Part shown: piece by piece, positions 1 to 6,947 of the stretch
Position numbering within the stretch: the first letter of the stretch is position 1
Layout of the letters: each line of letters opens with the position of its first letter
Assembly: GCA_018375675.1 (NCBI GenBank)
Contig: JAHACW010000053.1
Location: 1-15,795, forward strand
Direction of reading: 5' to 3'
DNA: 15,795 nt
Source of the DNA: Actinomyces sp.
Lineage (GTDB): Bacteria > Actinomycetota > Actinomycetes > Actinomycetales > Actinomycetaceae
Position numbers and translations under genes: made by a program
The notes under the pieces: generated by a model
What the model was told of the DNA's origin: nothing
Seen by the model: the letters and a program-made list of their open reading frames with translations, nothing else
The model's database searches: none

Positions 1-777
1 GGCGGGAAGGTCCGCGACGAAGTCAGGCGTTGATGGGCGCCGCGCCGGAGCCTGGTCTGTGAGCACTATGAGGTCTTCGATGTCAGTCGCACCGGCTCCA
101 GCGAGCAGGTCGATAAAGCCGAGCAGGACCTCTGCCGTTGCGCGCGCGTCTCCGAGTGCTCGGTGCTCGGGAACGGTAGCGGTACCGAAGTAGGAGGCGA
201 CCGTGCCCAGTTTGTGGTTGCGCACGAGTGGGCGTGGCAGGGCGAGCCGAGCGAGTGCCAACGTGTCGACGACGCGAACGCGAGGCCACGGGCGCGCACA
301 CGCGCGGGCCGCACGGCGCAGGAAGCCCACGTCGAAGGAGGCGTTATGCGCGACGAGGACAGGGGAATCCTGAGCTACGAGGCCCGACCACTCCATGAAG
401 CATTCGAGAACGGCTCCGATCGGGTCCGCATCCGACACCATCGCGGGCGTGATGCCCGTCAGCGACGTGATGAACGGCGGGATAGGACGCGAGGGCTTCA
501 CGAGGGAAGAAAACTCGTCCACGACCGCTCCGTCGCGCACGCGCACAGCACCGATCTCAGTAATTTCTGCGCCCGGCCCCAGGCCTGTCGTCTCGAGGTC
601 GACGACGATCCAGTGCCCGCTTGAGGCCGGCGTCCCGACGGCGTCGAGGCTTGGCTGAAGTTCGACGGATGAGGCCGTCGAAAGGGCCGCTGAGACCACC
701 GACCGAGCGAAAGGACGAGCCGATTCGCCGGGCGCTATGGTTTCCCCACAATCGCGCACGGGAGTTCGTTTCGTCAT
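1..777 (-). CDS. DEDDh (DnaQ-like) 3'-5' exonuclease, N-terminal part, runs off the window
   Basis: The frame stays open from an ATG at 777-775 to base 1, giving 259 codons with no stop, so the gene is cut by the left edge. After an N-terminal extension of about 55 residues comes a DEDDh exonuclease domain. Exo I is DLETTG (Asp60, Glu62), Exo II is AHNASFD (Asp149), and Exo III is the H-x4-D of HRALGD (His205, Asp210). All five residues needed for two-metal hydrolysis of nucleic acid 3' ends are present. The ATG is favoured because a TAGTAT -10 box ends 7 nt upstream, which fits a leaderless mRNA. The last residues read PDFVADLPA. In actinobacterial proteins that fuse this exonuclease to a UvrC-like GIY-YIG nuclease, a similar stretch leads into the second domain, so such a fusion is possible but lies outside the window. 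A stand-alone exonuclease or a PolIII epsilon-like protein remains possible. The exonuclease assignment is firm; the biological role (repair or RNA turnover) is not. Confidence 0.88.
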   Translation of the reverse strand, partial: MTKRTPVRDCGETIAPGESARPFARSVVSAALSTASSVELQPSLDAVGTPASSGHWIVVDLETTGLGPGAEITEIGAVRVRDGAVVDEFSSLVKPSRPIPPFITSLTGITPAMVSDADPIGAVLECFMEWSGLVAQDSPVLVAHNASFDVGFLRRAARACARPWPRVRVVDTLALARLALPRPLVRNHKLGTVASYFGTATVPEHRALGDARATAEVLLGFIDLLAGAGATDIEDLIVLTDQAPARRPSTPDFVADLPA

Positions 778-784
778 ACAGTTG

Positions 785-790
785 ATACTA
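785..790 (-). promoter_or_regulatory. -10 hexamer for the exonuclease gene (leaderless)
   Basis: On the minus strand this reads TAGTAT, followed by 7 nt and then the ATG at 777. That spacing puts the transcription start at or next to the start codon. No recognisable -35 box is seen; the upstream DNA is alternating GC. Read on the plus strand the same A/T-rich island is GATACTAAT, so it could also help a plus-strand promoter for the acyltransferase. Confidence 0.5.
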
Positions 791-835
791 ATTCGTTCGC
801 GCGCTCGCGCGCCCGTCGAGACTTCAGGAGTGACA

Positions 836-1648
836 GTGGCGTTCTATCAGGCTCTCAAGGCGACCGGCAGCCCCGTTCTGAAGGCCGCCTATCACCCGTG
901 GATCCGCGGCAAGGAGAACATTCCCGCCGAGGGACCCGCTATCCTCGCGTCCAACCACAACGCCGTGTGGGACTCCGTCTTCCTGCCGATGATGCTCGAC
1001 CGCGAGGTCGTTTTCATGGGCAAAGCTGACTATTTTACGGGCACCGGTCTCAAGGGGTGGATGACAAAGGAATTCATGCGCGCCGTCGGCACCATCCCCG
1101 TTGACCGCACCGGTGGTCGCGCATCCGAGGCCGCACTCAACGCCGGTCTCAAGCGCCTGCGCGACGGTGAGCTCTTCGGCATCTACCCAGAGGGCACCCG
1201 CAGCCCCGACGGGCGGCTGTACCGCGGCAAGACCGGCGTCGCCCGTCTCGCGCTTCTGTCCGGCGCACCCGTCATCCCCGTCGCCATGATCGGCACCCAT
1301 GCAGCACAGCCCATCGGCCAGAAGATCCCTTCGCGCACGAACATCGGCATGGTGATCGGCGAGCCCCTGGACTTCTCGCGCTACCGTGGCCTCGACAAGG
1401 ACCGCTATGTTCTGCGCGCGATCACCGACGAGATCATGTACAACCTGATGCTCCTGTCCGGCCAGGAATACGTGGACCTGTACGCCGCCGACGTGAAGGC
1501 CCAGCTGGCAGCCGAGGGTGCTTTCGAGGGGCCCGTCCCCTCCAACGGTCGGCCCGCGCCCGGTGGCCGCACCGCCCCCGAGGTGCCCGTTCCGACCGCT
1601 CCCGAGGACGAGGGCAGCGAGGACGAGAAGGCATCGGACAAGGAGTAA
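836..1648 (+). CDS. plsC: 1-acyl-sn-glycerol-3-phosphate acyltransferase (PlsC family)
   Basis: This 270-residue protein carries the glycerolipid acyltransferase blocks in order. Block I is NHNAVWD (His41 to Asp46, the catalytic HX4D). Block II is VGTIPVDR (about 84-91), block III is PEGTRS (118-123, binding the glycerol-phosphate substrate), and block IV is VIPVAMIGT. It probably transfers an acyl chain to lysophosphatidic acid to make phosphatidic acid at the inner face of the membrane. The C-terminal 40 or so residues are rich in Pro, Glu and Asp and look disordered. I chose the GTG at 836 because AGGAG at 826-830 sits 5 nt upstream. The in-frame ATG at 737 would overlap the divergent exonuclease gene and add a tail unlike the family. 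Phospholipid-recycling or mycobacterial Rv2182c-like acyltransferases share these motifs, so the exact acceptor is inferred. Confidence 0.9.
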   Translation: MAFYQALKATGSPVLKAAYHPWIRGKENIPAEGPAILASNHNAVWDSVFLPMMLDREVVFMGKADYFTGTGLKGWMTKEFMRAVGTIPVDRTGGRASEAALNAGLKRLRDGELFGIYPEGTRSPDGRLYRGKTGVARLALLSGAPVIPVAMIGTHAAQPIGQKIPSRTNIGMVIGEPLDFSRYRGLDKDRYVLRAITDEIMYNLMLLSGQEYVDLYAADVKAQLAAEGAFEGPVPSNGRPAPGGRTAPEVPVPTAPEDEGSEDEKASDKE

Positions 1649-1709
1649 CAGGGCCGGGCCGTCAACCGGTGGTTGGTGCTTGCAGTCGCGTTTCGTGGGA
1701 CGGGCGTCC

Positions 1710-1740
1710 TTGGCGAAACGTGATGTGAGCCGGGTAGAAT
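1710..1740 (+). promoter_or_regulatory. Probable promoter of the pfp-aroG operon
   Basis: A TAGAAT -10 hexamer lies at 1735-1740 and a TTGGCG -35-like hexamer at 1710-1715, with a slightly long 19-nt spacer. Transcription would start near 1747, leaving a leader of about 55 nt before the ATG at 1802. The 153-nt gap from plsC shows no strong terminator, only a short 5-bp inverted repeat at 1663-1675, so some read-through from plsC is possible. Confidence 0.5.
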
Positions 1741-1801
1741 AAACTGTGCCCTGCGCACGCGCGCGGGCCCGTACCTAACCAACCTGAGAAAGGTGACATT
1801 C

Positions 1802-3019
1802 ATGTCGGTCCGTCGTGTTGCCCTGCTGACCGCAGGTGGCTTCGCCCCGTGCCTGTCCTCCGCCGTCGGTGGACTCATCGAGCGCTACAACGAAATTGAT
1901 CCCACGGTTGAGATCATCGCTTACCAGAACGGCTACCACGGCCTGCTCACCGGCAACTACGTGCTGGTGGACGAGGAAGCGCGCAAGCACGCCGCCGTCC
2001 TGCACCGCTTCGGCGGCTCCCCGATCGGTAACTCCCGCGTCAAGCTGACGAACAAGAAGAACCTGGTTGAGCGTGGCCTCGTGTCTGAGGATGAGGATCC
2101 GCTGCAGAAGGCTGCCGAGCAGCTGCGCGCCGACGGCGTCGACGTCCTGCACACCATCGGTGGCGATGATACCAACACGACCGCAGCCGATCTGGCCGCC
2201 TACCTGGAGGAGCACGACTACCACCTGACCGTCGTTGGCCTGCCCAAGACGATCGACAACGATGTTGTGCCGATCCGCCAGTCCCTGGGTGCATGGACCG
2301 CCGCTGAAGAGGTCTCCGAGTACTCCCAGAACGTCATCGGCGAGCACCGCTCCAACCCGCGCATGCTCATCATCCACGAGATCATGGGCCGCCACTGCGG
2401 TTGGCTGACCGCCGCCGGTTCGAAGTGCTACCACGACTGGCTGAAGACCCAGGAGTGGGTGCCCTCGATCGGCCTGTCGCAGGAGCGTTGGGACATCCAC
2501 GCCATCTTCCTGCCCGAGATGAAGATCGACCTGGACGCCGAGGCCGCGCGCCTCAAGGCGATCATGGACGAGCAGGGCAACGTCAACATCTTCCTGTCCG
2601 AGGGCGCCGGCGTCCCCGAGATCATCGCGGAGATCGAGGCTGCCGGTGGCGAGGTCCAGCGTGATCCCTTCGGCCACGTCAAGCTCGACACGATCAACCC
2701 CGGCCAGTGGTTCGCCAAGCAGTTCGCCGAGAAGATCGACGCCGAGAAGGTCATGGTTCAGAAGTCGGGCTACTTCTCGCGTTCCTCGCGCGCCAACGCC
2801 GACGACCTGCGCCTCATCAAGTCCATGACCGACCTCGCCGTCGAGTGCGCCTTCAAGGGCGAGTCCGGCGTTATCGGCCACGACGAGGAGGACGGCGATC
2901 GCCTGAAGGCCATCCCGTTCCCGCGCATCGCGGGCGGCAAGCCCTTCGACATTTCCCAGCCCTGGTTCCTCGAGATGATGGCCGAGATCGGCCAGACCGT
3001 CGAGCCTGCCGGCGAGTGA
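1802..3019 (+). CDS. pfp: Pyrophosphate-dependent 6-phosphofructokinase
   Basis: This 405-residue cytosolic enzyme interconverts fructose 6-phosphate and fructose 1,6-bisphosphate using pyrophosphate as phosphoryl donor. The PPi type is read from two residues. Asp123 in GGDD (120-123) replaces the Gly that lets ATP bind in E. coli-type enzymes. Lys149 in PKTIDND (148-154) replaces the Gly of the ATP enzyme. TIDND supplies the catalytic Asp152, and MGRHCGW (195-201) is the family sugar-phosphate motif. The ATG at 1802 is chosen because GAGAAAGG at 1786-1793 is well spaced; a GTG at 1793 is in frame but would overlap that ribosome-binding site. PPi-linked phosphofructokinase is known from Actinomyces, where the reaction is reversible and saves ATP. 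The aroG start follows 10 nt after the stop, which indicates co-transcription. Confidence 0.95.
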   Translation: MSVRRVALLTAGGFAPCLSSAVGGLIERYNEIDPTVEIIAYQNGYHGLLTGNYVLVDEEARKHAAVLHRFGGSPIGNSRVKLTNKKNLVERGLVSEDEDPLQKAAEQLRADGVDVLHTIGGDDTNTTAADLAAYLEEHDYHLTVVGLPKTIDNDVVPIRQSLGAWTAAEEVSEYSQNVIGEHRSNPRMLIIHEIMGRHCGWLTAAGSKCYHDWLKTQEWVPSIGLSQERWDIHAIFLPEMKIDLDAEAARLKAIMDEQGNVNIFLSEGAGVPEIIAEIEAAGGEVQRDPFGHVKLDTINPGQWFAKQFAEKIDAEKVMVQKSGYFSRSSRANADDLRLIKSMTDLAVECAFKGESGVIGHDEEDGDRLKAIPFPRIAGGKPFDISQPWFLEMMAEIGQTVEPAGE

Positions 3020-3029
3020 GTCGCTTCGC

Positions 3030-4469
3030 GTGATTCCTTCGATCACTCCCGGACGCGGCGGCGAGCCTGTGCGTAAGCCTCGCTCCCGCCGCGTCCCCGA
3101 GCGTCTGTGGTCGCCCGAGTCCGGGGAGCTCGCTCCCTGGGACACGTGGCGCGGCCTGGACGCTGCCCAACAGCCTTCCTACGCGGACGCGCAGCACCTC
3201 AGTGATGTGACGGCGCAGCTGCGCCGTCAGCCGCCGCTCGTGTTCGCCGGGGAGGTTGACGACCTGCGCACGTGGATGGGTGCGGCTGCCCGCGGCGAGG
3301 CCTTCGTCCTGATGGGCGGGGACTGCGCTGAGACCTTCGCCGAGGCGACGGCGGACCATGTGCGCCTGAAGATTCAGACGCTGCTGCAGATGGCGGTCGT
3401 CCTAACGTACGGCGCTTCGCTGCCGGTTATCAAGGTCGGCCGTATCGCCGGCCAGTACGCTAAGCCGCGTTCTTCGGATATGGAAACGCGCGACGGCGTT
3501 ACGCTGCCCAGCTACCGCGGCGACGCCGTGAACTCCTTTGAGTTCACACCCGAGGCTCGCGAGCCCGACCCGCAGCGCCTGCTGTCGTTGTACAACCACG
3601 CGGCCTCGACCCTCAACCTGATTCGAGCGTTCACGAAGGGCGGCTACGCCGACCTGCGCCAGGTGCACCGCTGGAATCAGGGTTTCATGTCGAATCCGGC
3701 CTACGCGCGCTACGAGTCGCTGGCCGAGGACATTCACCGGGCGATCAAGTTCATGGGCGCGGCGGGCGTTGACTTCGAGACGCTGCGCGACGTGGACCTG
3801 TATTCGTCGCACGAAGCGCTGCTGCTCGAGTACGAGTCGGCGATGACGCGCATTGATTCGCGGACGGGCGAGCCCTACAACACGTCCGCCCACTTCCTGT
3901 GGGCGGGGGAGAGGACACGCGACGAGGAGGGCGCTCATATCGAGCTGCTGTCGCGTGTGCGCAACCCGATTGGGGTGAAGCTCGGCCCGTCGACCACGCC
4001 GGATCAGATGCTCTCGCTCATCGATCGACTCAACCCGGATGGTGAGGAGGGGCGCCTGTCGTTCATTACGCGCATGGGTGCCGGTCGTATCCGTGAGGCG
4101 CTTCCCCCGCTCTTGGAGGCCGCGCGTGAGGACGGCCGTCCGGTTACGTGGATGACGGATCCGATGCACGGCAACACGATCACGTCGTCGACCGGCTACA
4201 AGACGCGTCGCTTCGAGACGGTCATGGACGAGGTCCGTGGCTTCTTCGAAGCCCACGAGGCCGCGGGAACTGTCCCGGGTGGCTTGCACATCGAGCTGAC
4301 CGGTGACGATGTCACCGAGGTGATCGGCGGCAGTGAGCACATCGATGACGAGTCGTTGCGCGACCGTTACGAGACGCTCGTGGATCCGCGCCTGAACCAC
4401 CAGCAGAGCCTGGAGATGGCCTTCCAGGTCGCCCAGTACCTGGCGAAGGGTTCCTCCTACGAGGAGTAA
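3030..4469 (+). CDS. aroG: Class II 3-deoxy-7-phosphoheptulonate (DAHP) synthase
   Basis: This 479-residue enzyme condenses phosphoenolpyruvate with erythrose 4-phosphate in the first step of the shikimate pathway. It is the class II (AroH/plant-like) type known from M. tuberculosis AroG. Visible motifs are GGDCAETF with metal ligand Cys99, GRIAGQYAKPR (137-147), GERTR (293-297), VKLGP (316-320) and DPMHGNT with His380. HIELTGDDVTE carries Glu422 and DPRLNHQQSLE carries Asp452. By comparison with the mycobacterial enzyme, Cys, His, Glu and Asp form the metal site. The start is uncertain: GTG at 3030 has a weak GAGTGAG upstream, and GTG at 3069 is a credible alternative that would shorten the protein by 13 residues. 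The gene is downstream of pfp in the same operon. Class II enzymes are usually feedback-regulated by aromatic amino acids, but nothing in this sequence shows which ones. Confidence 0.96.
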   Translation: MIPSITPGRGGEPVRKPRSRRVPERLWSPESGELAPWDTWRGLDAAQQPSYADAQHLSDVTAQLRRQPPLVFAGEVDDLRTWMGAAARGEAFVLMGGDCAETFAEATADHVRLKIQTLLQMAVVLTYGASLPVIKVGRIAGQYAKPRSSDMETRDGVTLPSYRGDAVNSFEFTPEAREPDPQRLLSLYNHAASTLNLIRAFTKGGYADLRQVHRWNQGFMSNPAYARYESLAEDIHRAIKFMGAAGVDFETLRDVDLYSSHEALLLEYESAMTRIDSRTGEPYNTSAHFLWAGERTRDEEGAHIELLSRVRNPIGVKLGPSTTPDQMLSLIDRLNPDGEEGRLSFITRMGAGRIREALPPLLEAAREDGRPVTWMTDPMHGNTITSSTGYKTRRFETVMDEVRGFFEAHEAAGTVPGGLHIELTGDDVTEVIGGSEHIDDESLRDRYETLVDPRLNHQQSLEMAFQVAQYLAKGSSYEE

Positions 4470-4486
4470 ACTCTTCCGCGAAAAAT

Positions 4487-4521
4487 TCCCCGGCCTCGTC
4501 TGTCATGGACGAGGCCGGGGA
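4487..4521. terminator. Bidirectional hairpin terminator between aroG and the kinase gene
   Basis: A 14-bp perfect stem (TCCCCGGCCTCGTC at 4487-4500 and its complement at 4508-4521) encloses a 7-nt loop. On the minus strand the stem is followed by AATTTTT, so it is a textbook intrinsic terminator for the kinase gene that stops at 4552. On the plus strand there is no U-run, but the same stem lies 17 nt after the aroG stop and probably serves it too. Confidence 0.88.
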
Positions 4522-4551
4522 TACTTATGACGGAGAGTGGCTCGGGGGAGG

Positions 4552-6495
4552 TCAGACGATCGTGATCGTGACGACGCTGCCCTTTTTCAGCATTGTTCCG
4601 GCGGCGGGATCGGTCTGTCGGACGGTTCCGAAGAAGCCACCGAGGATTGCCTCCTCCTGGACTGTGAAGCCGGCTGACTCGAGGGCAGCGCGAGCATCCT
4701 GGCGCTGGCGGCCGACGACGTCGGGCACCGCGACCTTCTCGGGTCCCTTCGACACCGTGTAGGCGACAGTGTCGCCACGGTGCAGGATCGTGCCCTCATT
4801 GGTCTGCTGCGAGATGACCTGCCCCTCGGCAACCGTGTCGGAGAAGGCCTCCGTTGGTGCCGCCACGAGACCAAGTCCCTCGATGGCGCTCTTTGCGGCA
4901 TCGGCGCTCATCCCGTTCAGCGACGGCACGGTGAGGGGCTCGCGGCCCTTCGACAGCACCACATCGACGGCGCTGTCGTGCGCCAGCTGTGAGCCCGATG
5001 CCTGGGACTGTGAGATGACCTGGCCCTGCGGGACGTCCTCGGAGTATGCGTCGGTGATGGCGCCCAGGGCGAGGCCGGCCTCGGTGAGAGCCTTACGCGC
5101 GTCCTCCTGGTTCTTACCGACAACGTCAGGGACCGTCTTCATGTCCACGCCCTTTGAGACGTGGAGCTGAACTTCGGCGCGCTTATGGACGGGCTCGCCG
5201 CCTTCCGGATCGGAGCGAGTGATCGAACCAGCGGCGACGTCGTCAGAGAATTCCTCCTCAACGGAAGAAGCAAGCCCCATCGCATTCAGCTCAGCCTGAA
5301 CATCCGCGAGGGGACGACCGTCCGTCGCGGGCATGGTCAGGTAGGAGCCAGGGCCATATTCGGTCCACCACCAGCGTCCGCCAACGACTGCGGCGGCGAG
5401 GAGCAGAACGACGAGGGTGGCCCACAGGGCGGCGCGCTTGTACGTCTTGGTGCCGCCGTTCTCCGAAGCATTGGGAAGCGGGGCCGATGTGTGGACAGTG
5501 GTGACCGTCGACGGTGCTGGGAGGGGCAGAGGCCGCGTAAACTGAGCCGAGATGAGCTCGGTGTTAAGTGCGCTCGTTTCCGAGGCGCCCGGCCGGTCAG
5601 CCGGCGCGATGTCCGCGCGGCGGTTGGCCAGCTCCGACGGAATGGCGGCAGCAGCGCGAGTGACGAGGTCGATCGCGTCCGACGCGTCGGCGGGGCGCGA
5701 AGCGGGGTCACGGGCGGTCAGGGCGGCGACGAGATCGTCAATCTCTCGTGGAATCCAGGGCTGTGCCTCCGACGGGCTCGGCACGTCATCGGAGACATGA
5801 TGCGTCGCGATCTGCAGAGGTGACTCACCCGCCCACGGAACGGAGCCCGTCAGCATTTCGTAGAGCATGATGCCGACCGAATAAATGTCTGAGCGTGCGT
5901 CAGCCTGAGCGGTTGTCGCGATCTCCGGGGCGATGTACGCAACCGTTCCGAGCATGTTGCCCGTCGAAGACATGGAGACTTCGGAGGCAGCTCGTGCCAG
6001 ACCAAAGTCGGTCACTTTCGCCGGACCGTCGGTCGGAATGAGAATGTTCTCGGGCTTGATGTCGCGGTGAATAACGCCGACGCGGTGGGCGGCGCGCAGC
6101 GCCTCAAGAATGTCGGTGGTGTAGCGCAGCGCCTGCGGGATCGTGAAGGCACCCTGCGCACGCAGCAGCTGGCGTAGGTTCGTGCCGTCGATGAGCTCCA
6201 TGACGAGGAATCCCTGGCCCGTGACCACGCCCTGGTCAAACACGGAGACGACGCCGGGATGAACAATGCGCGCGGCGGAGCGTGCTTCGCGACGGAAGCG
6301 TGCAACGAAATCCGCGGAGTCTGCCAGGTGCGGGTGCATGACCTTGAGGGCGACGGGGCGATCGAGGCGTTCATCCTGCGCGATGTAGACGGTGGCCATG
6401 CCGCCACGCGCCAGCCTGCGCGTCACCCGGTACCGTTCGTCGACGAGGAGTCCGATCAACGGGTCCGTCTGGTCGAATGTCTGTTCATCGCTCAC
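4552..6495 (-). CDS. pknL: Transmembrane Ser/Thr protein kinase with four PASTA repeats (PknL-like)
   Basis: This 647-residue protein has a Hanks-type kinase domain (about 20-280), then a Pro/Ser/Thr-rich juxtamembrane linker. One membrane helix (about 355-373) follows, then four extracellular PASTA repeats (about 385-449, 451-517, 518-584, 585-647). Kinase landmarks are ARGGMATVY (glycine loop), Lys51, Glu70, HRDIKPEN with catalytic Asp145, DFG (163-165) and APE (189-191). Thr178 and Thr184 in the activation segment are candidate autophosphorylation sites. PASTA repeats bind muropeptides or lipid II in related kinases, so it probably senses cell-wall status. The GTG start is supported by a TAGAAT -10 box ending 7 nt upstream and by the lack of a ribosome-binding site. 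The divergent Rv2175c-like gene and nearby aroG and idsA match the mycobacterial PknL locus, so I use that symbol, although M. tuberculosis PknL, as I recall it, lacks PASTA repeats. Confidence 0.92.
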   Translation of the reverse strand: MSDEQTFDQTDPLIGLLVDERYRVTRRLARGGMATVYIAQDERLDRPVALKVMHPHLADSADFVARFRREARSAARIVHPGVVSVFDQGVVTGQGFLVMELIDGTNLRQLLRAQGAFTIPQALRYTTDILEALRAAHRVGVIHRDIKPENILIPTDGPAKVTDFGLARAASEVSMSSTGNMLGTVAYIAPEIATTAQADARSDIYSVGIMLYEMLTGSVPWAGESPLQIATHHVSDDVPSPSEAQPWIPREIDDLVAALTARDPASRPADASDAIDLVTRAAAAIPSELANRRADIAPADRPGASETSALNTELISAQFTRPLPLPAPSTVTTVHTSAPLPNASENGGTKTYKRAALWATLVVLLLAAAVVGGRWWWTEYGPGSYLTMPATDGRPLADVQAELNAMGLASSVEEEFSDDVAAGSITRSDPEGGEPVHKRAEVQLHVSKGVDMKTVPDVVGKNQEDARKALTEAGLALGAITDAYSEDVPQGQVISQSQASGSQLAHDSAVDVVLSKGREPLTVPSLNGMSADAAKSAIEGLGLVAAPTEAFSDTVAEGQVISQQTNEGTILHRGDTVAYTVSKGPEKVAVPDVVGRQRQDARAALESAGFTVQEEAILGGFFGTVRQTDPAAGTMLKKGSVVTITIV

Positions 6496-6502
6496 TTGCT
6501 CG

Positions 6503-6508
6503 ATTCTA
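6503..6508 (-). promoter_or_regulatory. -10 hexamer of the kinase gene (leaderless)
   Basis: The minus strand reads TAGAAT, then 7 nt, then the GTG start at 6495. The start of transcription would fall on or beside the start codon. No good -35 match is seen at 16-18 nt upstream. Confidence 0.55.
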
Positions 6509-6515
6509 TGGGAGT

Positions 6516-6525
6516 TTTCGCGAAA
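6516..6525. promoter_or_regulatory. Perfect 10-bp palindrome in the divergent kinase/Rv2175c-like promoter region
   Basis: TTTCGCGAAA lies 8 bp upstream of the kinase -10 box, inside what would be its spacer region, in the 83-bp gap between two divergent starts. A symmetrical site there is placed to act as an operator. The small DNA-binding protein encoded next door is one possible ligand. This is inference from position and symmetry only. Confidence 0.3.
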
Positions 6526-6565
6526 TCACTGGAAGTGCCCACCTCGGTGCGGCGCATGAATGGGG

Positions 6566-6571
6566 TAGTCT
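6566..6571 (+). promoter_or_regulatory. -10 hexamer of the Rv2175c-like gene (leaderless)
   Basis: TAGTCT is followed by 7 nt and then the ATG at 6579, the same geometry as the divergent kinase gene. No Shine-Dalgarno sequence lies between, which supports a leaderless transcript. Confidence 0.5.
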
Positions 6572-6578
6572 TGCGCTC

Positions 6579-6932
6579 ATGACCAGTGTTGATATCACCG
6601 TGCTCCCCACCGAAGAGGTCTGCCGTCTCCTCAGCATCGAGGAACGCCGCCTCAAGCAGCTGATCCGCGATCGTGTGCTCATTGAAGCGCGCGACGCTAG
6701 CGGGGCGCGCGGCGTCCCGCAGGAGGTTATCGTCAAGGGCGATAACGGATGGGAGCCTCTCCCGTTCCTGCAGGGCACACTGACCCTGCTTGCCGATGAC
6801 GGCTTCACAGCCGAGGAAGCAGCGGCGTGGCTGTACACCGTGCAGGACGAGCTGGGCGAGCGCCCGATCGATGCGCTGACGTCGGGCCGTCATCACCGTG
6901 TGAATCGAATCGCCTCGACGCTGGCCTTCTGA
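6579..6932 (+). CDS. Rv2175c-like small DNA-binding protein (winged HTH-type)
   Basis: This 117-residue protein has an N-terminal segment (about 8-52, TEEVCRLLSIEERRLKQLIRD onward) that reads as a helix-turn-helix. A short strand and wing (GVPQEVIV) follows, then a helical C-terminal half (about 65-117). The layout matches M. tuberculosis Rv2175c, a DNA-binding protein phosphorylated by PknL near its N-terminus, which lowers its DNA binding. Thr7 and Thr11 are placed similarly to that site. Its divergent position beside the kinase supports the same kinase-substrate pairing. The frame is open further upstream to 6477, but that would run through the kinase promoter and into the kinase gene. The ATG at 6579 has the -10 box in the leaderless position. 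The regulon is unknown. The family call is from memory of size, context and motif style. Confidence 0.82.
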   Translation: MTSVDITVLPTEEVCRLLSIEERRLKQLIRDRVLIEARDASGARGVPQEVIVKGDNGWEPLPFLQGTLTLLADDGFTAEEAAAWLYTVQDELGERPIDALTSGRHHRVNRIASTLAF

Positions 6933-6947
6933 GGCTAGCCCTTCTTT

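Noticed and set aside
163..624. A 153-codon plus-strand frame at the left end
   Set aside because: It lies opposite the exonuclease domain, whose five catalytic residues are all readable on the minus strand.
737..835. Extended N-terminus for plsC from the ATG at 737
   Set aside because: It would overlap the divergent exonuclease start and promoter, while a well-placed AGGAG supports the GTG at 836.
1775..3145. A 456-codon open frame on the minus strand opposite pfp
   Set aside because: It is the antisense shadow of a clear phosphofructokinase gene. Its translation is low-complexity Val/Leu/Asp/Gly with no domain, as expected from the strong third-position GC bias.
3402..4400. A 332-codon minus-strand frame opposite aroG
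   Set aside because: Shadow of DAHP synthase, Arg/Val/His-rich with no recognisable motif.
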